46,830 nucleotides of DNA from the NCBI RefSeq assembly GCF_017312405.1, contig NZ_BLTG01000054.1:626-47455 (forward strand). Direction: 5' to 3'. This document shows, piece by piece, positions 25,314 to 33,500 of this stretch (position 1 is its first letter; each line of letters starts with the position of its first letter). The notes below the pieces were generated by a model that did not search any database, was not told the DNA's origin, and was given only the letters and a program-made list of their open reading frames with translations. This stretch comes from Mycobacterium sp. PO1 (GTDB lineage: Bacteria; Actinomycetota; Actinomycetes; Mycobacteriales; Mycobacteriaceae). A program made the position numbers and the translations under genes.

Positions 25314-25670
25314 ATGCCGGCCAACAACACCCGCCGGGCGCGAGCCGCACGACGGCGCAAGCGCCGGGTGGCCGCCGTCGTCAACGACCTCACCGACGAC
25401 CAGTGGGCCGCCATCAAGGCCGCCTGGAACGGCTGCGCGTACTGCGGCAAGGCCGGCTCAGCCCTGCAGCGCGACTGCGTGATGGCGATTTCGCGCGGCG
25501 GGCGCTACACCGTCGACAACGTCGTCCCCGCCTGCGCGGCCTGCAACGCCAGCAAGTGCAACGACGAGGTGACCGGCTGGCTACGCCGCAAGCGCCTCGA
25601 CGAGCGGCTGTTCCTGGAGCGCTACGTCCGGATCAGGGCGGAACTGGTGGCCCGGGTGTCTGTGGAGTAG
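25314..25670 (+). CDS. HNH-like nuclease protein with atypical first His
   Basis: A 118-residue protein. A basic N-terminus (RRARAARRRKRR) precedes a zinc-type HNH fold: CAYC (Cys pair), then QRDCVMAISRGGRYTVDNVVPACAACNASK. The Asn and the second Cys pair are present, but the residue normally His in the D-H pair is Cys here, so catalysis may be altered or the protein may only bind DNA. ATG 25314 begins the conserved part; the frame is open upstream through the pepN shadow. It is the only gene on this strand until glbO. Confidence 0.7.
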   Translation: MPANNTRRARAARRRKRRVAAVVNDLTDDQWAAIKAAWNGCAYCGKAGSALQRDCVMAISRGGRYTVDNVVPACAACNASKCNDEVTGWLRRKRLDERLFLERYVRIRAELVARVSVE

Positions 25671-25776
25671 CGCTGCGCGCCGGAGCGGGGTCGTGTGCAG
25701 AACGACTTGCCGACAGTCCGTGCCGCGCACAGGTCGTGAGGCGCCTTTACCCTGGCCGCCGAACGCGCGGACACCC

Positions 25777-25791
25777 GTGAGAGGTTCTCAC
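25777..25791 (-). terminator. Small hairpin at the 3' end of the membrane-anchored Esp-cluster gene
   Basis: GTGAGA (25777-25782) and TCTCAC (25786-25791) are perfect arms with a 3-nt loop, overlapping the stop codon of the gene at 25788. A weak terminator is possible. Confidence 0.3.
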
Positions 25792-26378
25792 CGTTGGACC
25801 GAGGGCATGTTCGGACAGAGCTCACCCAGGGCGCCGGCGGCGTCGTTGATGTGCGTGAACACCTCGAGCATCTCGTCCGGCATTCCCGGAGACTCGCCCG
25901 CCGCGTTTTGTTGAGTAATCGCGAGCCGATCCGCCGCGGTGGCCCACTCGCTCAGATGCTGCTTGATTTCGGGTGTCTTCACAGAGTCGGCCGCGGCCTG
26001 CATCATCGCGGCCATCTTTAGGTACTGCTGGTCGACGAACTCGTCAGTCGGCCCGATAGCCCCTTGCGCCGGAGTCAAGCTTGCTACTGTCGCCTGCCAC
26101 TGACGGGTTGTCTCCGCGACGACCACGCAGTCTGGCGTTCTGTCAGGTGAGGCCGGTTCGGCGATCAACCACACCGCCGCCACCACGACCGGCACGATGG
26201 CGGCGGCCGCAATCACAAACCATTTCCAGCGACTGCGTGTGCGCCCCTGCGGATCAACCGGATTCATCGCGAACCGAGGTACGACGGGCGGGCCGAGCTC
26301 GAAGAAGCTGCCCGACGGGTCCTGGCTGGAGAGGGCGATGCGTGGTGGCACGCGCGCGGAGAGGTCATCCGGACGCAC
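25788..26378 (-). CDS. Membrane-anchored paralogue in an Esp-like cluster
   Basis: A 196-residue protein with a Pro-rich cytoplasmic head, one membrane helix (about 53-73, WFVIAAAAIVPVVVAAVWLIA) and an exported helical domain bounded by two cysteines (about 84 and 188). The exported part is paralogous to the preceding lipoprotein: DC.(V/I)VAE near its start, AAA.SV....(I/V)...L..WA in the middle and CPN at the end. Codon bias supports coding upstream of ATG 26267, so I use GTG 26378; ATG 26390 is possible. It slightly overlaps the lipoprotein gene, and both follow an EspA/EspE-like gene. Confidence 0.7.
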   Translation of the reverse strand: MRPDDLSARVPPRIALSSQDPSGSFFELGPPVVPRFAMNPVDPQGRTRSRWKWFVIAAAAIVPVVVAAVWLIAEPASPDRTPDCVVVAETTRQWQATVASLTPAQGAIGPTDEFVDQQYLKMAAMMQAAADSVKTPEIKQHLSEWATAADRLAITQQNAAGESPGMPDEMLEVFTHINDAAGALGELCPNMPSVQR

Positions 26379-26793
26379 TCGGCCATGCATTGGGGCAGGT
26401 GCTGCGGAGCTGATCGGCAGTGCCATAGATGGCCTCGCCCGCCTCCATCAGCTGGGCCCGCTCGTCGGCGACCGGCGACGAAGAGTGGGTGCGCTGGATC
26501 TGAGAAAGTGTGCTGAATCCTTCTGCCCACGTGGTCAACTCGTCTCGAACCTGCGCTCCGGACACGCTGTGGGCGGCCGCCCGAACCTTCTCCGCAAACC
26601 GTGCGTTGATGTCACCGCCGGTCTGATCACGTCCGTCCATGGCGCGGAACTCTTCGCTGAGTTCTGCAACGATCTCGCAGTCCGTGGCGGTCGCAGATCC
26701 CGGTTCGCCACCGCATGAACTGATGATCATCGCGGCAACACCGCATCCTGCGCCCAATCGCAGAAGGCGGATCAAAGTCCAGCCACTCGGCAC
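26365..26793 (-). CDS. Lipoprotein paralogue in an Esp-like cluster
   Basis: A 142-residue protein with a lipoprotein signal: hydrophobic stretch GAGCGVAAMIISSC with the lipobox Cys at 27. The mature helical domain has two further cysteines (39 and 133) at positions matching its neighbour, so a disulfide is likely in both. It probably sits on the outer face of the membrane, linked to lipid. GTG 26793 starts 3 bp after the stop of the EspA/EspE-like gene, indicating one operon. No named family is recognised. Confidence 0.7.
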   Translation of the reverse strand: MPSGWTLIRLLRLGAGCGVAAMIISSCGGEPGSATATDCEIVAELSEEFRAMDGRDQTGGDINARFAEKVRAAAHSVSGAQVRDELTTWAEGFSTLSQIQRTHSSSPVADERAQLMEAGEAIYGTADQLRSTCPNAWPSASG

Positions 26794-26796
26794 GCC

Positions 26797-27378
26797 TCAA
26801 CCTCGCGTGTTCGTGGGCTTGTCGGCGGATGACGACGGGATCTGGGGCTGCCCCACGCCGTCACCGGTTCCGAGTTTCACGTCGCCGCCCAGGGCTTGGT
26901 ACTGCGCACCGATCCCACCGATCCGGGTGGAGATCGAGCGCATGTCGGCGGCAGATCGCTCGAGAATCTCCACGATCTCTGCGAAGCCTCGGCTCACCAC
27001 CGGATAGAGCATCCGCTCACCCTCGGCTGTCTGCGGGACCTCGGACGCCGCGTCGAGCACCCACTGCCGCACGCCGTCCAACTCACGCCGGCCGGCGGCC
27101 ACGACCTCGGCGGACTTGTCGACCTCGGCGCGCAACCGCCGGTCCAGCCGGGCCGCTTCGCCCAACACCCCGGCCTGCTTGTCGTTGGCGTGCCCGTAGG
27201 CATCCGAACCGGGGCCGCGCCAGTGCTGACCCGGCCCGGCCCCCGCGACCTCGTCCCGCAGCTCGAGCAGCGCCGGGCTCTGGTCGTAGGCAGATCCGTC
27301 CTGTGGGGCGCCGTCGCCGAAGGCGGCCCGGGCCCTGGACCACGTCGCCAAGAAAGCGTCCAGCACCCCCACCGTCAC
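26797..27378 (-). CDS. EspA/EspE-like type VII secretion-associated protein
   Basis: A 193-residue, mostly helical protein. VGVLDAFLATWSRARAAFG at the N-terminus, a W-x-G turn at 53-55 in HWRGPGSDAYG, and EVDKSAEVVAAGRRELDGVR (85-104) match the N-terminal domain of EspA/EspE-family ESX effectors as I know them. A clear C-terminal YxxxD/E export motif is not seen, and the protein lacks the long tail of EspE. GTG 27378 is chosen with GAGGGG 7 nt upstream; GTG 27372 is possible. No ESX core genes are in the window, so this is an orphan effector-like locus. Confidence 0.72.
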   Translation of the reverse strand: MTVGVLDAFLATWSRARAAFGDGAPQDGSAYDQSPALLELRDEVAGAGPGQHWRGPGSDAYGHANDKQAGVLGEAARLDRRLRAEVDKSAEVVAAGRRELDGVRQWVLDAASEVPQTAEGERMLYPVVSRGFAEIVEILERSAADMRSISTRIGGIGAQYQALGGDVKLGTGDGVGQPQIPSSSADKPTNTRG

Positions 27379-27465
27379 GCTCCCTCCCCTCGACAAACGA
27401 GTCTAGGGCCGCCGAGAGGAGGGGTGAGGCGCCACTTCGCGCAGCGAGGTGAGATGCCCGACAGT

Positions 27466-27918
27466 TCAGCGTGGCGAGACGCCCGCCGACAGCACCCGGA
27501 TACCGCTGATCAACCCGTCGATGAGGTTGCCTTCCTGGAACGACGCTGCGGCCGCCGACACTCCCAGCGGTGCGGACTCCTCGATGCCGCGACCTTTGAC
27601 CTCCGCGCCGTAGACCACCTCGATGGCCTTCTGGTTCGGCGAGACGGCCAACAACACCGCGTTGTCGGGGGTGGGCACCCGGGCCAGCAGCTCTCGCGCG
27701 GTCGCGGCGGTGTCCTCGCCCAGGTCACCGATGTAGACGGCGAAACGGGCCTTGGCGTTGCGCGACCCGAACTTCAGCGCGTTGTCCAGGATCACCAGGT
27801 CCTTGGTCGGGAACGGGTAATGGACGGACAGCTCACCGGGCTCGGTGACCCCGGAGATCCGGCCGCTGGACGTGATCGCCGAGCCGTAGGGCAGCTCCGC
27901 GAGCTCCGTGGACGTCAC
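27466..27918 (-). CDS. DUF5130 (TPM-like) protein
   Basis: A 150-residue protein matching DUF5130, related to the TPM fold. The start MTSTELAELPYGS and the blocks GRISGVTEPGELSVHYPFPTKDLVILDNAL and AVYIGDLGEDTAATARELLA are typical, followed by VPTPDNAVLLAVSPNQKAIEVVYG. GTG 27918 has GGTGAGG 8 nt upstream and removes overlap with ctaJ (stop at 27929). No catalytic assignment is possible. It probably shares the ctaJ transcript. Confidence 0.8.
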   Translation of the reverse strand: MTSTELAELPYGSAITSSGRISGVTEPGELSVHYPFPTKDLVILDNALKFGSRNAKARFAVYIGDLGEDTAATARELLARVPTPDNAVLLAVSPNQKAIEVVYGAEVKGRGIEESAPLGVSAAAASFQEGNLIDGLISGIRVLSAGVSPR

Positions 27919-27928
27919 CCGGGAAACC

Positions 27929-28162
27929 TCACCACTTGCCACTTGCGCCACCTCCCACCGTCAGATGCGAACCGTGGCCGCCGTGTCCGTGGTCGGCCGG
28001 CTCGTCGGCCGCCCACAGGATCGGATCGTGCGTCCACTGTTCGGACATGTCGTACGTCGCGGGGTGCGGCCCTTTTTTGGTGAAGATGAACAGGGACAAC
28101 ACCGCCGCGAGCGCCAACGGAATCAGCACGAAGCTCGCGTGCAACATCGCAGTAGTGCTCAC
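27929..28162 (-). CDS. ctaJ: aa3-type cytochrome oxidase accessory subunit CtaJ
   Basis: A 77-residue small subunit of the mycobacterial aa3 oxidase found in the cytochrome bcc-aa3 supercomplex. It has one membrane helix (about 8-27, FVLIPLALAAVLSLFIFT), then KKGPHPATYDMSEQWTHDPILWAADEP, which is typical of CtaJ, and a His/Gly-rich end. GTG 28162 is used though no ribosome site is clear; ATG 28147 is an alternative. Position between DUF5130 and the HNH gene agrees with other mycobacteria. It links functionally to ctaD and the CopD-CtaG gene in this window. Confidence 0.82.
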   Translation of the reverse strand: MSTTAMLHASFVLIPLALAAVLSLFIFTKKGPHPATYDMSEQWTHDPILWAADEPADHGHGGHGSHLTVGGGASGKW

Positions 28163-28187
28163 GCGGAAACGTTAACCCACCGGCCGG

Positions 28188-28841
28188 TCAGGCCGCGCCC
28201 TCACCCAGGTATCTCACCCAGGCCGGGTCGAGTTCCTTGATGCTCGACAGCAGCCGCCAGTGCTGCCCCTTGGGCGGCAACGGGGTGACGTGCAGCGTCC
28301 AGCCCAGTTCGGTCAACAGCTTGTCGGCCTTGCGGTGGTTGCACCCCGAACAGGCGGCCACGCAGTTCTCCCAGGAATGTGCGCCACCGCGGCTGCGCGG
28401 GACGACGTGGTCGACGGTGTCGGCCTTGCCTCCGCAGTAGGCACACCGGAACCGGTCGCGGTGCATCAGCGCGGCCCGGGTCATCGGGATGCGGGCACGG
28501 TAAGGCACCCGCACGAAGGTCCGCAGGCGGATCACCGAGGGCACCACGATGGTGCGTGTCGCCGAGTGGATCACCGGGCCGAGGGGGTCGTCGTGCACCA
28601 CGTCGGCCTTGCCGCACATCACCATGATGATCGCGCGGCGCATCGGCAGCGCCGTCAGCGGTTCGTAGGTCGAGTTGAGCAACAGGACCCGTCGGCGGCC
28701 CCAGATCGAGGGCTCCGGGCTGGCGCTGACAGTGACCTCGACGCTGTGCAGCGCGCGCGGAGCGGTACCGGTTGTCGGCCCTGGAGAGCCCGTCGCGGCC
28801 CGGTGGTGCCGGTGGCCGCGACCGTTCTTGCGCTGCGCCAT
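28188..28841 (-). CDS. HNH endonuclease family protein (Rv2469c-like)
   Basis: A 217-residue protein with a complete zinc HNH domain: CAYC, then DHVVPRSRGGAHSWENCVAAC, GCNHRKADK. The first His (DH), Asn and the Cys pairs are all present. An N-terminal part with WGRRRVLLLNSTYEPL and VIRLRTFVRVPYR is typical of the stand-alone actinobacterial HNH group beside glbO. ATG 28841 has GGAGG 4 nt upstream. Biological role is unknown; it lies 25 bp upstream of ctaJ and may share its transcript. Confidence 0.85.
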   Translation of the reverse strand: MAQRKNGRGHRHHRAATGSPGPTTGTAPRALHSVEVTVSASPEPSIWGRRRVLLLNSTYEPLTALPMRRAIIMVMCGKADVVHDDPLGPVIHSATRTIVVPSVIRLRTFVRVPYRARIPMTRAALMHRDRFRCAYCGGKADTVDHVVPRSRGGAHSWENCVAACSGCNHRKADKLLTELGWTLHVTPLPPKGQHWRLLSSIKELDPAWVRYLGEGAA

Positions 28842-28982
28842 ACGTCCTCCGACCGACAGTCCACCACGATTCCCCCCTCAGCGCACGGCAATTCCGCCTG
28901 TGTTCGCTGGTCAGTCGAATGAACATCTCGTGACCGGACGCGCTGGACAGGGCTGAGGCGGCGATGGCCCACAATGGAGGGG

Positions 28983-29396
28983 ATGAGTGCGCAGACACCT
29001 CCCGCCGGGCAGCAGCAGTCGTTCTACGAAGCGGTCGGCGGGCACGAGACGTTCCGCACGATCGTGAGGCGGTTCTACGAGCAGGTGCGCGAGGACGAAA
29101 TCCTGCGCCCGCTCTACCCCGAGGACGACCTGGACGGCGCGGAGGAACGGCTGCGGATGTTCCTCGAGCAGTACTGGGGCGGTCCCCGTACCTATTCCGA
29201 CCAGCGCGGCCACCCACGGCTGCGGATGCGCCACGCACCCTTTCGGATCGGCTTCCTGGAGCGCGACGCCTGGCTGCGATGCATGCACACCGCGGTCGCC
29301 GAGATCGACGCGCAGACCCTCGATGAGGAGCACCGACGGGAGCTGATCGCCTACCTGGAGATGGCGGCGCAGTCCATGGTGAACTCGCCGTTCTGA
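28983..29396 (+). CDS. glbO: Group II truncated hemoglobin GlbO (trHbO)
   Basis: A 137-residue truncated globin that binds oxygen and detoxifies reactive species. Heme-pocket residues are Tyr32 (B10), Tyr45 (CD1), proximal His84 (F8) and Trp97 (G8), as in M. tuberculosis GlbO, and the block EERLRMFLEQYWGGPRTYS is nearly invariant. The start is uncertain: ATG 28983 has GGAG 3 nt upstream, ATG 28974 is in frame. Divergent from the HNH gene with about 140 bp between. Confidence 0.94.
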   Translation: MSAQTPPAGQQQSFYEAVGGHETFRTIVRRFYEQVREDEILRPLYPEDDLDGAEERLRMFLEQYWGGPRTYSDQRGHPRLRMRHAPFRIGFLERDAWLRCMHTAVAEIDAQTLDEEHRRELIAYLEMAAQSMVNSPF

Positions 29397-29406
29397 GAAG
29401 CGCCGG

Positions 29407-30087
29407 TCATCTCAGCACCACCGCCGGATCCCCGCGCCGGCGGTAGATGGTGCCGAACCGCGCGTCGACCCGCAGCCAGGCCGGAGTGGCCCGCACCCGG
29501 ACCACCTCATCGGCGGCGACGGATTCGGGCGCGAACTCCGGCCCTCCGCCGGTCTGGGGCAGGAACCCCATCGACGTCAGCGCGAAGACACACCGCATCG
29601 GGATCCCGACGCTGTCCTCCCCCGCCGACACGCCGACGACTTCCTGATCGAGCAACGATGCCGGCGGGCCGTGTGCGCTCGAGTGCTCTTTGACCAGCTC
29701 GGAGCCGCGGTGGGCGAGGTCCAGCACCGCTCGGGCGGGCACGTCGTCGAGGTGGACGAACCCGGAGTCGGGCGGCAGCGCACCGCGCCACGCCGAATCC
29801 ATCGGGAAGCCGGGGTCGACGTAGCCGTCGCTCCCGACGGCGCCGAGCCCGCTCTGGAGCTGGTCGGCGCCGGCGCACAGGTCGGCGGGCCGGATCCGGC
29901 CGTCGACCACCCGGCTGGCCAGGACGTCGAAACCGGTGGCGAACCACGCGACCACCCCGCCGGCGGGACGCGCGCGCAGCCTCACCACCGCGGCGTCGTC
30001 GAGCCGCTGCGCGCGGTCGGCGAACGTCGACAGATCTTCGCGGTCGGCGGGGTCGTCGAGCCAGATACCCCGCTCGGCCCCGGTCAC
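29407..30087 (-). CDS. Conserved protein of unknown function (Rv2474c-like)
   Basis: A 226-residue protein whose GTG overlaps the thioesterase stop (GTGA), so it is read from the same mRNA. Visible blocks include GIWLDDPADREDLSTFADRAQRLDD, FATGFDVLASRVVDGRIRP and RCVFALTSMGFLP. It has no signal peptide or membrane helix. Position after a thioesterase and gdh corresponds to Rv2474c in M. tuberculosis. I do not recognise a domain and assign no function. Confidence 0.78.
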   Translation of the reverse strand: MTGAERGIWLDDPADREDLSTFADRAQRLDDAAVVRLRARPAGGVVAWFATGFDVLASRVVDGRIRPADLCAGADQLQSGLGAVGSDGYVDPGFPMDSAWRGALPPDSGFVHLDDVPARAVLDLAHRGSELVKEHSSAHGPPASLLDQEVVGVSAGEDSVGIPMRCVFALTSMGFLPQTGGGPEFAPESVAADEVVRVRATPAWLRVDARFGTIYRRRGDPAVVLR

Positions 30088-30503
30088 CGCATCCACTGCT
30101 GCAGGTACTCCCGCTGGGTGTCCGACAACCGTTGCAGCCGCTGCTCCTGAATGTGCACCGCCGCCAGTTGCGTCGCGGCGATCACCGCGGGCCGGGAGTC
30201 CGGCGCCGCACCGACCGAGCGGACCTCGTAGCCGACGGTGAAGTCGACGGCCCGCACCCGCTTCGACCACATCGTGACCTGCAGCGGCGAATCCATCAGG
30301 CGAAGCTGGCCCTTGTAGACGATGTTCACCTCGGCGATCAGCAACCCGATCGTGGTGATCTGCTCGCCGAACGGTTCCCGCAGGAACGGGATCCGGGCCT
30401 CCTCGAGGATGGTCACCATCGTCGCGTGGTTGATGTGCTGGTACATGTCGATGTCCGACCACCGCACATGCACCGGTGCGACGAAGCCGACGGGCGCCGT
30501 CAC
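30084..30503 (-). CDS. Acyl-CoA thioesterase, 4HBT hotdog family (Rv2475c-like)
   Basis: A 139-residue single-hotdog thioesterase. The block VRWSDIDMYQHINHATMVTILEEAR holds the Asp (in SDID) expected for 4HBT-type catalysis and the HINH helix start; AEVNIVYKGQLRLMDSPLQV follows. Its ATG overlaps the gdh stop as ATGA. Substrate is not known. The coupling to glutamate dehydrogenase is conserved in mycobacteria. Confidence 0.85.
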   Translation of the reverse strand: MTAPVGFVAPVHVRWSDIDMYQHINHATMVTILEEARIPFLREPFGEQITTIGLLIAEVNIVYKGQLRLMDSPLQVTMWSKRVRAVDFTVGYEVRSVGAAPDSRPAVIAATQLAAVHIQEQRLQRLSDTQREYLQQWMR

Positions 30504-33500
30504 GCGGTCGACCCCGCTCCGCTGGTGCGGGTCATGCTGCGGATCTGCCGCGCCGCCACCGACAGCGTGGCCAGGTCGTGCTCACCGCTGTCGTAGAGCT
30601 CCGACAGCGTGCGGGTGGCGCGGCTGATGCGCGAGCTGTTGCTCATCTCCCATTCGGCGATCTTCTCCTCGCCGGTCTCGTCGGGCTCACCGACGGCCAG
30701 CACGTCGAAGCACAGGGCGCGCAACGAGCCGTAGATGTCGTCGCGGATCGCCAGCCGCGCCAGGGAATGCCAGCGGTCCTCACGGGACAGCCGTGACACC
30801 GCGGTGAGCAGGCTGTCGGTGTTGAGATGGTCCATCAGCGCGAAGTACGTGTCGGCGACCTCGGCAGGGTCGCGGTCGACGATGTCGGCGATGTCGATGA
30901 CGTCGAGCAGGCTGAACTGGTACAGCGCCGTGGCGACGGTATAGGCCAGCTCCTGCGGTGCGCCGTCAGCGGCGAACTCGCCCGATTCCCGCTCGACGAT
31001 CGCCTTGTCGTCGCCGCGCAACCATTCCGGCATCCTCGGGGTCAGCGCGGCGACCTTGTCGGCGAACCGGTTGATCTCCGCGCCCACGGCCAACGGCTGG
31101 GGGCGGTAGTTCAGCAGCCAGCGGGCCGACCGGTCGATGAGCCGGCGCAGATCCAGCGTCATCCGGTCGGTCACCGCCACTGACGCCCCCGCGGTCCCGG
31201 CGGCCATGATCTCCCGCCACACCCGGTTCAGGCCGAAGATCGCGTCGGCGGCCGCGAAGCTGCGGACGGCGTCGACCGGGGCCACCCCGACATCCTCGGA
31301 GACCCGGTAGGCGAACGAGATGCCCGACGTGTCGACCACGTCGTTGACGAGCATGGTGGCGACGATCTCGCGCCGCAGCTGATGGGAGCGGATGTCCGAG
31401 GCGAACCGGTCGCGCAGTGTCGTCGGGAAGTAGGACGGCAGCCGCGCGGCGAAGACCTCCTGGTCAGGCAGGTCGCCGGCGAGCAGGTCGTCTTTGAGGG
31501 CGAGCTTCACGTGCGCCATCAGCGTGGACAGCTCGGGAGAGGTGAGCCCGATGCCGGCCTCGGCGCGGCGGGTGATCTCCTTGTCCGACGGCAGGGCCTC
31601 GAGCTCGCGGTTGAGACCGCGCTCGGCCACCAGCTGGCGGATCATCCGGGCGTGCACCGACAGCAGGCTGGCGGCGTTGGCGCGGCTGGTGCCCATCAGG
31701 TCGTTCTGGTCCTCGTTGTCCAGCAGCACCAGGCGACCGACCTCGTCGGTCATCGACAACAGCAGCTCGGTGCGGTCCTCGGGGGCGACCTTGCCCGCGG
31801 TGACCAGCGAATCGATCAGGATCTTGATGTTGACCTCGTGGTCGGAGCAGTCCACTCCCGCGGAGTTGTCCAGGGCGTCGGTGTTGATCCGGCCGCCGAT
31901 CAGGTCGAACTCGACCCGGCCCAGCGACGTGACCCCGAGGTTGCCGCCCTCGCCGATCACCTTCGCCCGCACCTGGTTGGCATTGACCCGGACCGCGTCG
32001 TTGGCGCGGTCGCCGACGTCGGAGTCGGCCTCGGATTCGGCCTTGATGTAGGTGCCGATGCCGCCGTTGAACAACAGGTCGGCGGGGGCCTTGAGGATGG
32101 CTTTGATCAGTGCGGGCGGCGTCAGCTCCGAGACGCTGTCGTCGATGCCCAGCGCGGCGCGCGCTTCGGCGCTGACGGTGATGGACTTCTGCTGGCGGGT
32201 GTAGACCCCGCCGCCTTCGCTGATCAGCGACGTGTCGTAGTCCTCCCAGCTGGAGCGGGGCAGGTCGAAGAGACGCTTGCGTTCCCGCCAGGACGAGGCC
32301 GCGTCGGGGTTCGGGTCGATGAAGATGTGGCGGTGGTCGAAGGCGGCCAGCAGCCTGATGTGCTCGGAGAGCAGCATGCCGTTGCCGAACACGTCACCGC
32401 TCATGTCACCGATGCCGACCACGGTGAAGTCCTCGGACTGGGTGTCGATGCCCATCTCGCGGAAGTGCCGTTTGACCGACTCCCAGGCGCCCTTGGCGGT
32501 GATGCCCATGGCCTTGTGGTCGTAGCCCACCGAACCACCGGAGGCGAATGCGTCACCCAGCCAGAAGCCGTAGGAGATCGCGACCTCGTTGGCGATGTCG
32601 GAGAACGTCGCGGTGCCCTTGTCCGCGGCGACCACCAGATAGGCGTCGTCGCCGTCGCGACGCACCACGTCCGGGGGCGTGATGATCGCGCCGGTGGCTT
32701 TGTCGACGTTGTCGGTCACGTCGAGCAGCCCGGCGATGAACAGCCGGTAGCAGGCCACTCCCTCGTCCCGGGTCGCCTCGCGGTCGACGGCGGGGTCGCC
32801 GGTGCGCACCGGCGGCCGCTTGACGACGAACCCGCCCTTGGCGCCGACGGGGACGATGACGGCGTTCTTGACGGCCTGGGCCTTGACCAGGCCCAGGATC
32901 TCGGTCCGGAAGTCCTCCCGGCGGTCCGACCACCGCAGGCCGCCGCGGGCGACGTAGCCGAACCGCAGATGCACACCTTCCACCCGCGGCGAGTAGACGA
33001 AGATCTCGAACTTCGGCCGCGGGAGCGGTAGTTCGTCGATGACCTCCGGACTGAGCTTGAACGACAGGACGTTGCTCCCGCGCGCGGAGTCTGCGCGCTC
33101 GACGAAGTAGTTGGTGCGCAACGTGGCCTGGATCATCGACGCGAAGGCGCGCAGCACCCGGTCGGTGTCGAGGCTGACCAGCGCGTCGATGTCGGCCGAC
33201 ACCGCGGCCACGGCGGCCTGCGCGTCGCGCCGGTGACCGCCGTCCTCGGCGTGCTCGGTCGGGCAGAACAGCGCTTCGAACAACACCATCAGGGACCGCG
33301 CGGTGGCGGCGTTGTCGTTGAGCACCTCGGCGATACGCGTCTGGCTGTACGGGAAGCCGGCCTGCTTGAGGTACTTGGCGTAGGCCCGCAACACGGCCAC
33401 CTGCTGCCAGTTCAGTTCGGCGCGCAACACCAACTCGTTGAAGCGGTCGATCTCGGCGTTGCCGTGCCAGATCGCGGTGACCGCGTCGGCGAAGCGCTCG

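Noticed and set aside
26264..26368. Short ATG frame overlapping the lipoprotein stop as ATGA and ending at ATG 26267
   Set aside because: Third-position GC favours the other frame, which continues the membrane-anchored protein upstream, so the mini-frame is probably chance.
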